Assembly (NCBI GenBank): GCA_022072445.1
Contig: JAJVHV010000016.1
Location: forward strand, 124,001-188,000
DNA length: 64,000 bases
Source: Phycisphaerae bacterium
GTDB lineage: Bacteria > Planctomycetota > Phycisphaerae > UBA1845 > Fen-1342
Direction: 5' to 3'
The notes under the pieces were generated by a model. That model did no database searches. It was not told where the DNA came from and saw nothing but the letters and a program-made list of their open reading frames with translations. This document shows, piece after piece, positions 1-7,412 of this stretch. The translations under genes were made by a program, and so were the position numbers. Within the stretch, counting starts at the first letter, position 1. Each line of letters starts with the position of its first letter.

Positions 1-119
1 GGCCCCAGCAGTTCGAACGGTCGCCCGGCGACGCTGATGGTCCGCAGCATGACCGGGTAGCCGCGCAGGCGCGACGGCGCGGCGGCCTTTGCACCCGGCG
101 ATTTGCCTGTATCATTCAT
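1..119 (-). CDS. Unidentified protein, N-terminal part only
   Basis: An open frame reads leftward from an ATG at 119 to the window edge without a stop, giving about 39 residues (begins MNDTGKSPGAKAAAPSRLRG). A polar Ala-rich leader is followed by a more regular stretch (YPVMLRTISVAGRPFELLG). It is divergent from the acetyltransferase gene to its right, so the 80 bp between them should hold both promoters. Too little is present to name a family; that it is a real gene is inferred from the sensible peptide and the orientation. Confidence 0.45.
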   Translation of the reverse strand, partial: MNDTGKSPGAKAAAPSRLRGYPVMLRTISVAGRPFELLG

Positions 120-198
120 CGCACGCGGATCGACGCGGTCCCGGTGTAGAGGCGGTCGCCCGGCGCCAAGCCGGCCCGTCGAATGCCCTGTGGCCATT

Positions 199-801
199 AT
201 GAGCACCTCTCTGGTCGCCGACAAAGCGCTCGCCCGGTCGCAGCCTATGCCTCCGCTGACGCTCCGCGCGTTTCGCCGCGACGACGCCTCCCGCGTCGGC
301 TCCTGGGTCCGGAGCGCTCGCGAACTCTTCTGGCTCGCCCCGCGCACGCCGCCGCCGCTCACCGAACAGGTCATCGTCGGCTGGGGTCGCGACGACCATC
401 GTCAATTCTGCCTGGCTGGCTCGAACGGCGGGCCGGCCGTCGCGTATGGCGAAGTGAACCTGCTGGCGGCGACCGCTCGGCAATACTGGCTCGGGCACAT
501 CGTCGTTGACCCGCAGTATCGGGGTCACCGGCTGGGAGTCGAGCTGACGCGGCGCCTCCTGCGGCAGGCGTTTCACCGTTTCGGAGCGCAGCGCGTCGTG
601 CTCGTCGTGTTTCCCGACAACCAGCCGGCCGTCCGCTGCTACGCCGCCGCCGGCCTGCAGCCCGTGCGCTACGAGCAGCAATACTTCGCGGAAAACCGTC
701 GGCGGGAGTGGCTGCTGCGGATGGAGATCGCGCGCGACTCCGGCATCGTTCCCGACCGACGGGCAGGCTCCCGGCGGCCGGTCGCGGCGATCCGGATTTA
801 G
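199..801 (+). CDS. GNAT-family N-acetyltransferase
   Basis: A 200-residue protein with a GNAT fold: the acetyl-CoA binding region is visible as VDPQYRGHRLGVELTRRLLR (the Q/RxxGxG/A-type loop), followed by a beta strand and the NQPAVRCYAAAGLQP segment typical of motif B. GNAT enzymes move an acetyl group from acetyl-CoA to an amine; the substrate cannot be told here. The frame stays open further upstream, but that part is low-complexity Arg/Pro, so I start at the ATG beginning MSTSLVADKAL; MPPLTLRAF at 247 is an alternative. The last 20 residues are basic and may be disordered. It is monocistronic between a divergent gene and a TPR lipoprotein. Confidence 0.85.
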   Translation: MSTSLVADKALARSQPMPPLTLRAFRRDDASRVGSWVRSARELFWLAPRTPPPLTEQVIVGWGRDDHRQFCLAGSNGGPAVAYGEVNLLAATARQYWLGHIVVDPQYRGHRLGVELTRRLLRQAFHRFGAQRVVLVVFPDNQPAVRCYAAAGLQPVRYEQQYFAENRRREWLLRMEIARDSGIVPDRRAGSRRPVAAIRI

Positions 802-885
802 GGTGGCGAGTCCGATATTCCGATAAGAATCGACATTCAGAGGCTGCGGACTTATCGTGTCCCGCTCGCTGCCGTTCGAGGGTCT

Positions 886-1884
886 ATGACTGTGTTGTCC
901 GGTCGATTCGTCGCCGCGCTTGCCGCGCTCTCGCTCATCTGCCTCAGCGGCTGCGCGCTGAATCAGCAGCGCGTCCGCACGCACATCGCCGCCGGCGACC
1001 AGGCCCTGGCCCGCAAGCAGCTCGACGACGCCCTGGCCGAATTCAAGAAAGCCGTCACCATCGACCCCAACTCGGCCGACGCCCACACCCGGCTCGGCCA
1101 GACGTACAAAGAGCGTGGCGAGCTAGAACAGGCGTCGGCGTCGCTGGAGTCGGCGGTGCGGCTCGATCCGTTCAGCTTCGTGGCGGCGTTCGAACTGGGC
1201 GAGGTGTATCGGCTGCTTCAGCAGGTCAAGCAGGCCGTGCGGGCGTACGTGCACGCCTGCGAGCTGGACCCCAAGAACTTCGACGCCCGCTTCCGCCTGG
1301 CTTCCTGCTACCACATCACCGGCGACCTGGACGAGGCGCTGGCGGCCTATGAGCAGGCCGTCGAGCTGAACCCCAAGAGCGCCTACGCCTGGAGCAACCT
1401 GGGGGCGGTGTATGACGCGCAGGGGAAGTTCTACGATGCGATCCGCGCCTACAAGCAGTCGCTGGAGTGCGAAACGCAGCAGCCGATCGTGCTGGTCAAT
1501 CTCGCGACCGCCTATCTGAACCAGGAGCGCTGGTCCACCGCGCAGAAGACGCTGCGCCTGGCCATCAAGATGGACCCGGACCTCTCGATCGCCCACGAGC
1601 GGCTGGGCTACTGCCTGTGGCGCGAGCAAAACCTCGATGAGGCCGCGCAGAGCTACCTCCGCGCCACGGCCCTGGACCCCGGAAACGCCGCCGCCTACGC
1701 CGGCTATGGCGTCGTGCGCATCTCGCAGTATCTGGCGAGCGCCGAGCGGACGGCGTACCTGAACGAGGCGATCGAGGCCTGGCACACCAGCCTGGAGATC
1801 AATCCCGACCAGCCGCGCTTGCGCACGCTGCTCGAAAAGTATCGCCCGAAGCACGCCCGCGCCAGCGCGACTGCGACGCCGTGA
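886..1884 (+). CDS. TPR-repeat lipoprotein
   Basis: 332 residues. The N-terminus is a lipoprotein signal: a hydrophobic core (FVAALAALSLICL) then the lipobox LSGC, so the mature protein should be anchored through Cys23. The rest is a run of about seven tetratricopeptide repeats, recognisable by spaced A/G/Y positions and recurring DP/NP turns (TIDPNSADAH, VELNPKSAYAW, ALDPGNAAAY). TPR solenoids are protein-binding scaffolds; the partner is unknown. The C-terminus is a short basic/Ala tail. It converges with the beta-propeller gene to its right; the 124-bp gap contains a GC-rich palindrome (CCCGCCGGGCGGG at 1996) that could act as a shared terminator but has no T-run. Confidence 0.85.
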   Translation: MTVLSGRFVAALAALSLICLSGCALNQQRVRTHIAAGDQALARKQLDDALAEFKKAVTIDPNSADAHTRLGQTYKERGELEQASASLESAVRLDPFSFVAAFELGEVYRLLQQVKQAVRAYVHACELDPKNFDARFRLASCYHITGDLDEALAAYEQAVELNPKSAYAWSNLGAVYDAQGKFYDAIRAYKQSLECETQQPIVLVNLATAYLNQERWSTAQKTLRLAIKMDPDLSIAHERLGYCLWREQNLDEAAQSYLRATALDPGNAAAYAGYGVVRISQYLASAERTAYLNEAIEAWHTSLEINPDQPRLRTLLEKYRPKHARASATATP

Positions 1885-2008
1885 TGCGGGTGAAGCGAAC
1901 GAACGGTCGGCCGCGTTCGCCTTCCCTCCGAACCTGATAGGCGGGTCGGCGGCATCCGACGATCTCGCCAACAAGAGAGAGGGGGCGCCATCTGCCCCGC
2001 CGGGCGGG

Positions 2009-3430
2009 TCAGTCGCGTGTCAGCCGCGTCACGAAGCGCTCGATGTCGTGGCCGTCGATAGAGCCGTCCTGGTTGGTGTCGGCGGCCTCGATGTCGCAGG
2101 CGGGGTAGGCCTCGGCGAAGCGCTCCGGGTCGCTGATGGCCAGCACGAACGGATCGACGTCGAAGCCGTTCACGCTGCCATCGCAGTTCACGTCGGCGAT
2201 GGGGGCGACGGGCGACAGGCAGACGATTTCGTAGTTGTTCGAAAGGATCAGGTCGCCGTCGCGGCCGAGCGCGATGCCATGCAGTCCGGCGAAGATCGGG
2301 AACTCCCAGAGCTTCGTGCCGTGAGCGTCGTAGGCCGTGACGATGTGCTCCGTAGACCAGAAGAAGACGTTTCCGGATGCGTCAATCACGAGTGACTTGG
2401 CGTACCGTCCCGGCTCGAGCACGCGGATGAGCTGACCGGTGACGGCGTTCAGGACGTGCACGCCTCCCGGGTCGCCGCAAGGGACGTACACTTTGCCGTT
2501 CGAGTAGCCGAACGAAGCGGCCGTCACGTTGCTGCCGGTGTTGTAGCGCCACAGCTCGTTCCCGTCGGCGTCGACCTTCGTGCACCAGCCGTCATACGGA
2601 TAGCCAACGAGATACAGGTTGTCTTCATCGTCCAGCGTGGGCGCTTCGTGAGTTCCGGGGTTCAGATACTTCTCCCAAAGGGGCGTGCCGGTCGTCGCGT
2701 CGATGCAATAGAGCCAAGCCTGTTCGAACGGACTGGGATCGGACTGATAGTACAAGTTTCCGTTGCTGCCGAGCACCGGACCGGCATAAAACGTGTCACG
2801 GTGCGGCGAGACCCAGCGCCACATCAGCGTGCCGTTGGCGCTGTTGAGGGCTATAAGCGAGCTATGCTCATCTCCGCCGGCAGTCCACTTAGTCGAAAGT
2901 GCCTGATAGATCGTTCCGTCGTGCGCAAGAATGGGGAATTGGTGGACCCCGTTTTCTTTCGGAATCTGCGGCTCATACTTCCAGAGCTCTCGTCCATCCC
3001 GTCGAAACGCCAGCATTGCGACGGCCTCAACGGAGCCCGCTGGATCGTACGCGGCCCAGCCTAGGTAGATCGCGTCCGCTGATACGATCGGAGCTGCACC
3101 GCAGCGCAAGTCGCGGCCGACCGAGTCCATAAGCGGTGACACCCACAGAAGCTCCCCGCTCCTGGAAACGCTCCACAGCTCCCCGCGATACATCCACGAC
3201 GGGTAGTACACGCCAACGACTACGGTCCCCTGGCTGTCCACGGACACATAGCCGCTTCGGCCGAATCCCGTTGAGAGTCGCCAAGCGACCGCTGCGTTTC
3301 GTGGGCCGACATTGGACGAGGTGCACCTGTTCCGGACGTCGGCCCCGCGCATCGGCCAGCCCTGGCCGAAAGACCGAGCAGACAGCGCGCTCAAGAGGAC
3401 GCCGGCCAGAATGCTCGCGCGCTTTGACAT
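2009..3430 (-). CDS. Secreted PQQ-type beta-propeller protein with C-terminal dockerin-like repeats
   Basis: 473 residues. A signal peptide (ILAGVLLSALSARSFG) precedes a beta-propeller of PQQ/YncE type, with repeated blades such as GTIYQALSTKWTAGG and GNLYYQSDPSPF and blade-closing WRWV/LWEKY motifs. The last 70 residues hold two calcium-loop dockerin-type-I-like repeats (DVNCDGSVNGFDVDPFV and DTNQDGSIDGHDIERFV). In Planctomycetota such repeats are common on exported proteins; they probably bind calcium and may anchor the protein. GAGGAAG sits 6 nt before the ATG. The 3' end of this gene, including the stop codon, is duplicated next to its 5' end (see 3471-3604). Confidence 0.85.
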   Translation of the reverse strand: MSKRASILAGVLLSALSARSFGQGWPMRGADVRNRCTSSNVGPRNAAVAWRLSTGFGRSGYVSVDSQGTVVVGVYYPSWMYRGELWSVSRSGELLWVSPLMDSVGRDLRCGAAPIVSADAIYLGWAAYDPAGSVEAVAMLAFRRDGRELWKYEPQIPKENGVHQFPILAHDGTIYQALSTKWTAGGDEHSSLIALNSANGTLMWRWVSPHRDTFYAGPVLGSNGNLYYQSDPSPFEQAWLYCIDATTGTPLWEKYLNPGTHEAPTLDDEDNLYLVGYPYDGWCTKVDADGNELWRYNTGSNVTAASFGYSNGKVYVPCGDPGGVHVLNAVTGQLIRVLEPGRYAKSLVIDASGNVFFWSTEHIVTAYDAHGTKLWEFPIFAGLHGIALGRDGDLILSNNYEIVCLSPVAPIADVNCDGSVNGFDVDPFVLAISDPERFAEAYPACDIEAADTNQDGSIDGHDIERFVTRLTRD

Positions 3431-3470
3431 AGCGCTTCCTCAAGTTCTCAAGAATCTCCTTCGCATTGTA

Positions 3471-3604
3471 CCCGCCGGGCGGGTCAGTCGCGTGTCAGCC
3501 GCGTCACGAAGCGCTCGATGTCGTGGCCGTCGAGGGAGCCGTCCTGGTTGGTGTCGGCGGCCTCGATGTCGCAGGCGGGGTAGGCCTCGGCGAAGCGCTC
3601 CGGG
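3471..3604 (-). pseudogene. Duplicated 3' end of a dockerin-tailed gene (gene remnant)
   Basis: This 134-bp stretch matches 1996-2129 with only two differences, in the same orientation, covering the last dockerin-like repeat and the stop codon of the neighbouring beta-propeller gene. To its right (about 3605-3680) is sequence that can be read on the minus strand as ...SSASFTILASDGTSAPSP but is out of frame with the dockerin part. It therefore looks like the tail of a second dockerin-bearing gene that was mostly deleted, or a recombination footprint between two related genes. Nothing intact was found in the rest of the gap up to 3934. Confidence 0.7.
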
Positions 3605-3934
3605 ACCCGCGCTCCGGCGACGGCGCGCTGGTGCCGTCAGAGGCCAAGATGGTGAAGCTGGCGCTGCTCAGCATCTGACGTGGGCCGGCAAGCGCGCGGG
3701 TCGCCTGCCAACCGCCTCTCGCGCGGGCGCCCGGCCGATGGCGGGCGCGCGGATGCGAAAGCCCTGCCGACGCAAACAGCCGTCGGCAGGGCACCCAACC
3801 TCACGGCGCTGTCTTCGGCGACGCACTTGCCTGCCCCCACGCAGGTCCCGAGGGCACCCGTTGCGGGCGCATTCTTGCGGAAGCGCGCCCATTTCCGGGA
3901 TACTGAGGCACTTACCCGCGTGGAGACCCGCTGC

Positions 3935-5923
3935 ATGAAGCGCTGGAACGTCGTCTCGATCGTCGCCTGCACGGCGTTGTGCGCCGCGCTGGCGTCGCTG
4001 ACACTCTTCGGCCTGCCCGGCTGCTCGGGCGGCGCACCCCGGCGCCCCAACATCCTGATCATCTCGATCGACACGCTCCGCGCCGACCACCTCGGCTGCT
4101 ACGGCCACCCCGCCGTCAAGACGCCCCACATCGACCGCCTCGCCGCCGAGGGAATGCTGTTCACGCAATGCACGTCGGTCGCTCCGCTGACGCTCCCCGC
4201 GCATTGCAGCCTGCTGACCGCGACCTACCCGTTCGTCCACGGAGCCCGCGACAACGGCCAGTTCCAGCTTCACGCCGGCAACGAGACGCTTACCGAAGCC
4301 CTCAAGGCCGACGGCTACGCCACCGTCGCCGAAGTCGCCGCCGTCGTGCTCGACCGCGTCTACGGCATGGACCAGGGTTTCGACAGCTATGGCGACGTCG
4401 AGGTCGCCAACACGTCGGGCAAGCGCAAGAGCAAGCGCGCCTTGACCGAGCGCTCCGCCGAAGAAATCGCCGACGCAGGCATCGCGGCGCTCGATCGCGT
4501 CGGCCGCGGGCCGTTCTTCATGCTGCTGCACTTCTTCGACCCGCACCACCCGCTCATGCCGCCCGAGCGCTTCGCGCAGCAGTATCTCGATCCGTATCTC
4601 GGTGAGATCGCGTACGTGGATGAACAGGTGGGGCGCGTGTTGGCGGCGCTGAAGGAACGCAAGCTCGACGAACACACGATCGTCGTGTTCACCGCCGACC
4701 ATGGCGAGGGCCGTGGCCAGCACAAGGAGGCGACGCACAGTTGCTTCGTTTACGACGCGACGCAGACCGTGCCGCTGATCTTTCGCCGGCCGGGGCAGGT
4801 CCCCGTCGGCCGCGTCAGCGCACAGGTGCGCCAGATCGACATTGCCCCGACGATCCTGGCTATGGCCGGCCTCGACCCGCTGCCGCACGCGCAGGGCGTC
4901 GACCTCAGTCCGCTCATCACCGGCCGCGGCGCCGACCTGAATCTCGCCGCCTACAGCGAGACCATGCACACGCGCTACAACTTCGGTTTCTCGCAGCTTC
5001 GCGCCCTGCGCGCCGGCGGATGGAAGTACATCCTGGCGCCGAAGCCCGAGCTCTACCACGTGGCCCAGGACGCCGGCGAGGAACACAACCTCATCGAGCA
5101 GGAGCCGCAGCGCGCCGCCGAGATGCGCGCCGCCCTACAGAAACTGATCGCCGAAGCCCACCCGGCCGGCGCTGCCGGCGGCACGCGCCGCGTGATGAGC
5201 GACGACGAAATCGCCAAGCTCCGCTCGCAGGGCTACGCCGTCGGCGGCAGCGAAGACCCGTCGCTGGCCGGCAAGCAGGAGATGGACCTGTTCGAGCCGC
5301 AGGGCCCCGATCCGAAGGACTACGCCGAGGACATCACCCGCATGATCAGCGGCATTGGCCTGGCGCAGATGGGACAGTTCGCCGCCGCCGAGCAGATGCT
5401 CCGTGAAGTGCTCGACCGCCTGCCCCCCGGCAGCACCGGCCTGTTCCGCATCTACAACACGCTGGGCACCGTGCTGGCGGCGCAGGGCCGCTTCGCCGAC
5501 TCGCTGCCCTTTCTCGAAAAGGCACTCGAAGCCCGGCCCGGCGAGCCCGTCACGCTCACCGACATCGGCATCGCGAATTTCAATCTCCAGCGGCTCGATC
5601 CCGCCTTCGCCGCGCTCGAAGCCGCCGTCCGCACCCCGCCCGAATCCGCCCGCACGCACATGTATTACGGGGTCACGCTGGCGATGAAGCAGCGGCCGGC
5701 CGACGGTCTGCGGCACCTGGATCGCGCCATCCAGCTCGCGCCGACGATGGGCGCCGCCTACGCGAACAAGGGCGTCATCCTGGCGCGGACCGGCCGCGTG
5801 GCCGAGGCCGTGCAGGCGTACGAGAAAGCCGTGCAGTACGAGCCGTCCAACGAGCGCTACCGGCGTGAGCTGGCGGCGCTCAAGCAGGCGGGCCGGGCGC
5901 CGACTCAGCCGCCGGGGCCGTAG
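3935..5923 (+). CDS. Sulfatase-like hydrolase fused to TPR repeats, lipoprotein
   Basis: 662 residues from the ATG beginning MKRWNVVSIVA; the frame is open upstream but only this start gives a signal peptide and lipobox (LPGC, Cys30). Residues 38-430 form an alkaline-phosphatase-superfamily sulfatase domain: metal ligands in SIDTLRADHLG (Asp46) and FTADHGEG, plus THSCF. At the nucleophile position the expected C/S-x-P-x-R formylglycine motif is replaced by T-L-P-A-H (Thr86-His90), as in Thr-nucleophile phosphodiesterase or phosphotransferase-like relatives, so sulfatase activity is not assured. Residues 450-650 are TPR repeats. It overlaps the 3' end of the convergent minus-strand gene by 19 bp. 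Confidence 0.85.
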   Translation: MKRWNVVSIVACTALCAALASLTLFGLPGCSGGAPRRPNILIISIDTLRADHLGCYGHPAVKTPHIDRLAAEGMLFTQCTSVAPLTLPAHCSLLTATYPFVHGARDNGQFQLHAGNETLTEALKADGYATVAEVAAVVLDRVYGMDQGFDSYGDVEVANTSGKRKSKRALTERSAEEIADAGIAALDRVGRGPFFMLLHFFDPHHPLMPPERFAQQYLDPYLGEIAYVDEQVGRVLAALKERKLDEHTIVVFTADHGEGRGQHKEATHSCFVYDATQTVPLIFRRPGQVPVGRVSAQVRQIDIAPTILAMAGLDPLPHAQGVDLSPLITGRGADLNLAAYSETMHTRYNFGFSQLRALRAGGWKYILAPKPELYHVAQDAGEEHNLIEQEPQRAAEMRAALQKLIAEAHPAGAAGGTRRVMSDDEIAKLRSQGYAVGGSEDPSLAGKQEMDLFEPQGPDPKDYAEDITRMISGIGLAQMGQFAAAEQMLREVLDRLPPGSTGLFRIYNTLGTVLAAQGRFADSLPFLEKALEARPGEPVTLTDIGIANFNLQRLDPAFAALEAAVRTPPESARTHMYYGVTLAMKQRPADGLRHLDRAIQLAPTMGAAYANKGVILARTGRVAEAVQAYEKAVQYEPSNERYRRELAALKQAGRAPTQPPGP

Positions 5924-6468
5924 TTGCGCTTGCCAATATGAGTTTCAATCTCCGGGGTGAACGGCTCCGGCTTGCGCCAACAGACTGGGTAATACGCTGG
6001 CCGAACGGGTGCCTTGTGGCCGGGCGGGTGCCAGCGATACGGCGCAAATGCGCGGAACTTGAGCGCAGCCACCGACTCGGGATCGTGGTCTGAAAGAGCA
6101 GCCAGCGGACTGGGGATAAGCACGAGGTTTGCCACCACAGTATGGCAACGACTGTCATAGCAACTGCCGGGCCAAATATGGCAGGTGTAAAAGTGCACGA
6201 TCGTCGAATTGTCCAGGCCGGCCATTCGCTTGATCGCGTCATTCGCTCGTCTGTTGTCATCGAGTACCTCTGGTCCGATGCGCTGCCCTCTTTCCTCCCC
6301 CTTCCTCGCCCGCCGGCAACCCAAGACGTAGGCGCCTACGCCGTTCACGGCGACCAGCCGGCGATGAACCTCAGGATTGGCCCAGATTGCTGTCTCGGCG
6401 ACAAGATCGCACAAATGGATGTTGTGGCGCCGAGCCGCTTCTTGAAGGACTTGAATTCCGTTGTACAC
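5905..6468 (-). CDS. Unrecognised Cys/His-rich protein, third gene of an MNT-HEPN cassette
   Basis: 187 residues starting at a GTG placed immediately after the TAA stop of the HEPN gene, so translation is probably coupled. I do not recognise the family. The first 90 residues look helical and polar (VLQEAARRHNIHLCDLVAE, RRANDAIKRMAG); the middle has a dense cluster of possible metal ligands (HFYTCH, then SCYDSRCH), and the C-terminal third is Pro/Tyr/Trp-rich (YRWHPPGH, YYPVCWRKPEPF). The DNA is less GC-rich than the flanks, suggesting acquisition with the two genes before it. Alternatives: an unrelated passenger gene, or a third toxin-antitoxin component. Function unknown. Confidence 0.65.
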   Translation of the reverse strand: MYNGIQVLQEAARRHNIHLCDLVAETAIWANPEVHRRLVAVNGVGAYVLGCRRARKGEERGQRIGPEVLDDNRRANDAIKRMAGLDNSTIVHFYTCHIWPGSCYDSRCHTVVANLVLIPSPLAALSDHDPESVAALKFRAFAPYRWHPPGHKAPVRPAYYPVCWRKPEPFTPEIETHIGKRNYGPGG

Positions 6469-6870
6469 TTAGAGTCTCGCCCCGTCCGGCAGACGATTCC
6501 CCACGAAATCGAGAATTGCTCGTACGGTCGTGAGTGCGACTTCGACCTCGTCCACCGTTGGATCCGCCGGCCCTGGATACCGGAAACGGACGGCGTAGGC
6601 TGAGAGCGGCGCCACCGTCGCCTTGAGCGGCTCAAACTCCGCATCGTAGCGAGCGCAGTCGTCAATCAGCCGCCCCAAGTCGTGCACCTTCTCGAATTCG
6701 CACTCGCGCCAAACGAGGTACGCCTTCAGCGCCTTCTCAATGGCCTGCTGGCAGTGAAACGCCGCTATGTCGGTTACCGGGTTGGCACACTCCAGCGCAG
6801 CCTCGGCGCCAATCCGGTCGTGATCAGCCTTTACGAGCCAGCGGCGCGCTTCGAGCAAGTCAGGCGGCAT
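6469..6870 (-). CDS. HEPN-domain protein, partner of a minimal nucleotidyltransferase
   Basis: 133 residues, almost entirely one HEPN four-helix domain: N-terminal LLEARRWLVKADHDRIGAE, the conserved FHCQQAIEKALKAYL helix, HDLGRLIDDC, and the C-terminal RYPG-type turn followed by VDEVEVALTTVRAILDFV. HEPN proteins paired with minimal nucleotidyltransferases form toxin-antitoxin-like modules in which the HEPN part is usually the RNase or toxin and is adenylylated by the partner. The catalytic Rx4-6H signature is not clearly present (the nearest is R-x7-H before HDL), so this may be the related non-RNase HEPN subtype. Its start overlaps the stop of the nucleotidyltransferase gene by 11 bp. Confidence 0.85.
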   Translation of the reverse strand: MPPDLLEARRWLVKADHDRIGAEAALECANPVTDIAAFHCQQAIEKALKAYLVWRECEFEKVHDLGRLIDDCARYDAEFEPLKATVAPLSAYAVRFRYPGPADPTVDEVEVALTTVRAILDFVGNRLPDGARL

Positions 6871-7195
6871 AAAGCAGCCTGCCTTTCCGCTTCACGGTGC
6901 GCTCGAACGACACGGACAGCGCGGCGCGCTGCTCGAATTCCTCGCGCGTGTAGACCATCACGTCCTTGGCGACGCCCAGCTCCGAGAGCGCCAGATATGC
7001 CCGGGAATCGCGCTGGAAAGGGCTCAGCGGGCTATCCTCGACGACAACCAGCACGTCGACGTCGCTATGCCGGGTGGGCGTGCCATAGGCGTACGATCCG
7101 AAGAGGTATATCGCGACGGGCGCGAATGCCTCGCGCAAACGCCGTACGATCTCGGCCGCGACGGCATCGAGTTGCTCGGCGTTCAAGGGGGGCAT
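6860..7195 (-). CDS. Minimal nucleotidyltransferase (MNT) of a HEPN/MNT module
   Basis: About 111 residues from the ATG beginning MPPLNAEQLD (an in-frame ATG at 7228 would add 11 residues; neither has a strong ribosome site). The pol-beta-type signature is intact: LFGSYAYGTPTRHSDVDVLVV contains GS, G and the SDxD metal ligands, and a third acidic residue lies in KDVMVYT. These proteins transfer nucleotides, typically AMP, onto a tyrosine of their HEPN partner. First gene of the three-gene cassette that reads into the HEPN gene and the unrecognised gene. Family assignment is firm; the antitoxin role is inferred from the pairing. Confidence 0.87.
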   Translation of the reverse strand: MPPLNAEQLDAVAAEIVRRLREAFAPVAIYLFGSYAYGTPTRHSDVDVLVVVEDSPLSPFQRDSRAYLALSELGVAKDVMVYTREEFEQRAALSVSFERTVKRKGRLLYAA

Positions 7196-7412
7196 TCGCA
7201 GGTTCCGTGGTCGCCCAACTCCATCCATCGTACGCCAGTGCGCAGCGCTTGTCCCGAGCGGAATGCCTCGAAGCCCGCGACCCTCCCGGCGCGACTCGGA
7301 CGACTATCTCTTATCCGCTGGGGCACCCGCGGCGGCGGGCTTGGCAGCTTTCGCCCCCGCGGCGGGCTTCACGTCGCCGGTCGATTCGGGCGCGCCGGCG
7401 GCTTGCCGTCCG

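Noticed and set aside
7304-7405. Minus-strand frame ending GDVKPAAGAKAAKPAAAGAPADKR, resembling the FmdB tail
   Set aside because: Only a low-complexity Ala/Lys/Pro tail with no start or domain; such peptides arise by chance in GC-rich DNA.
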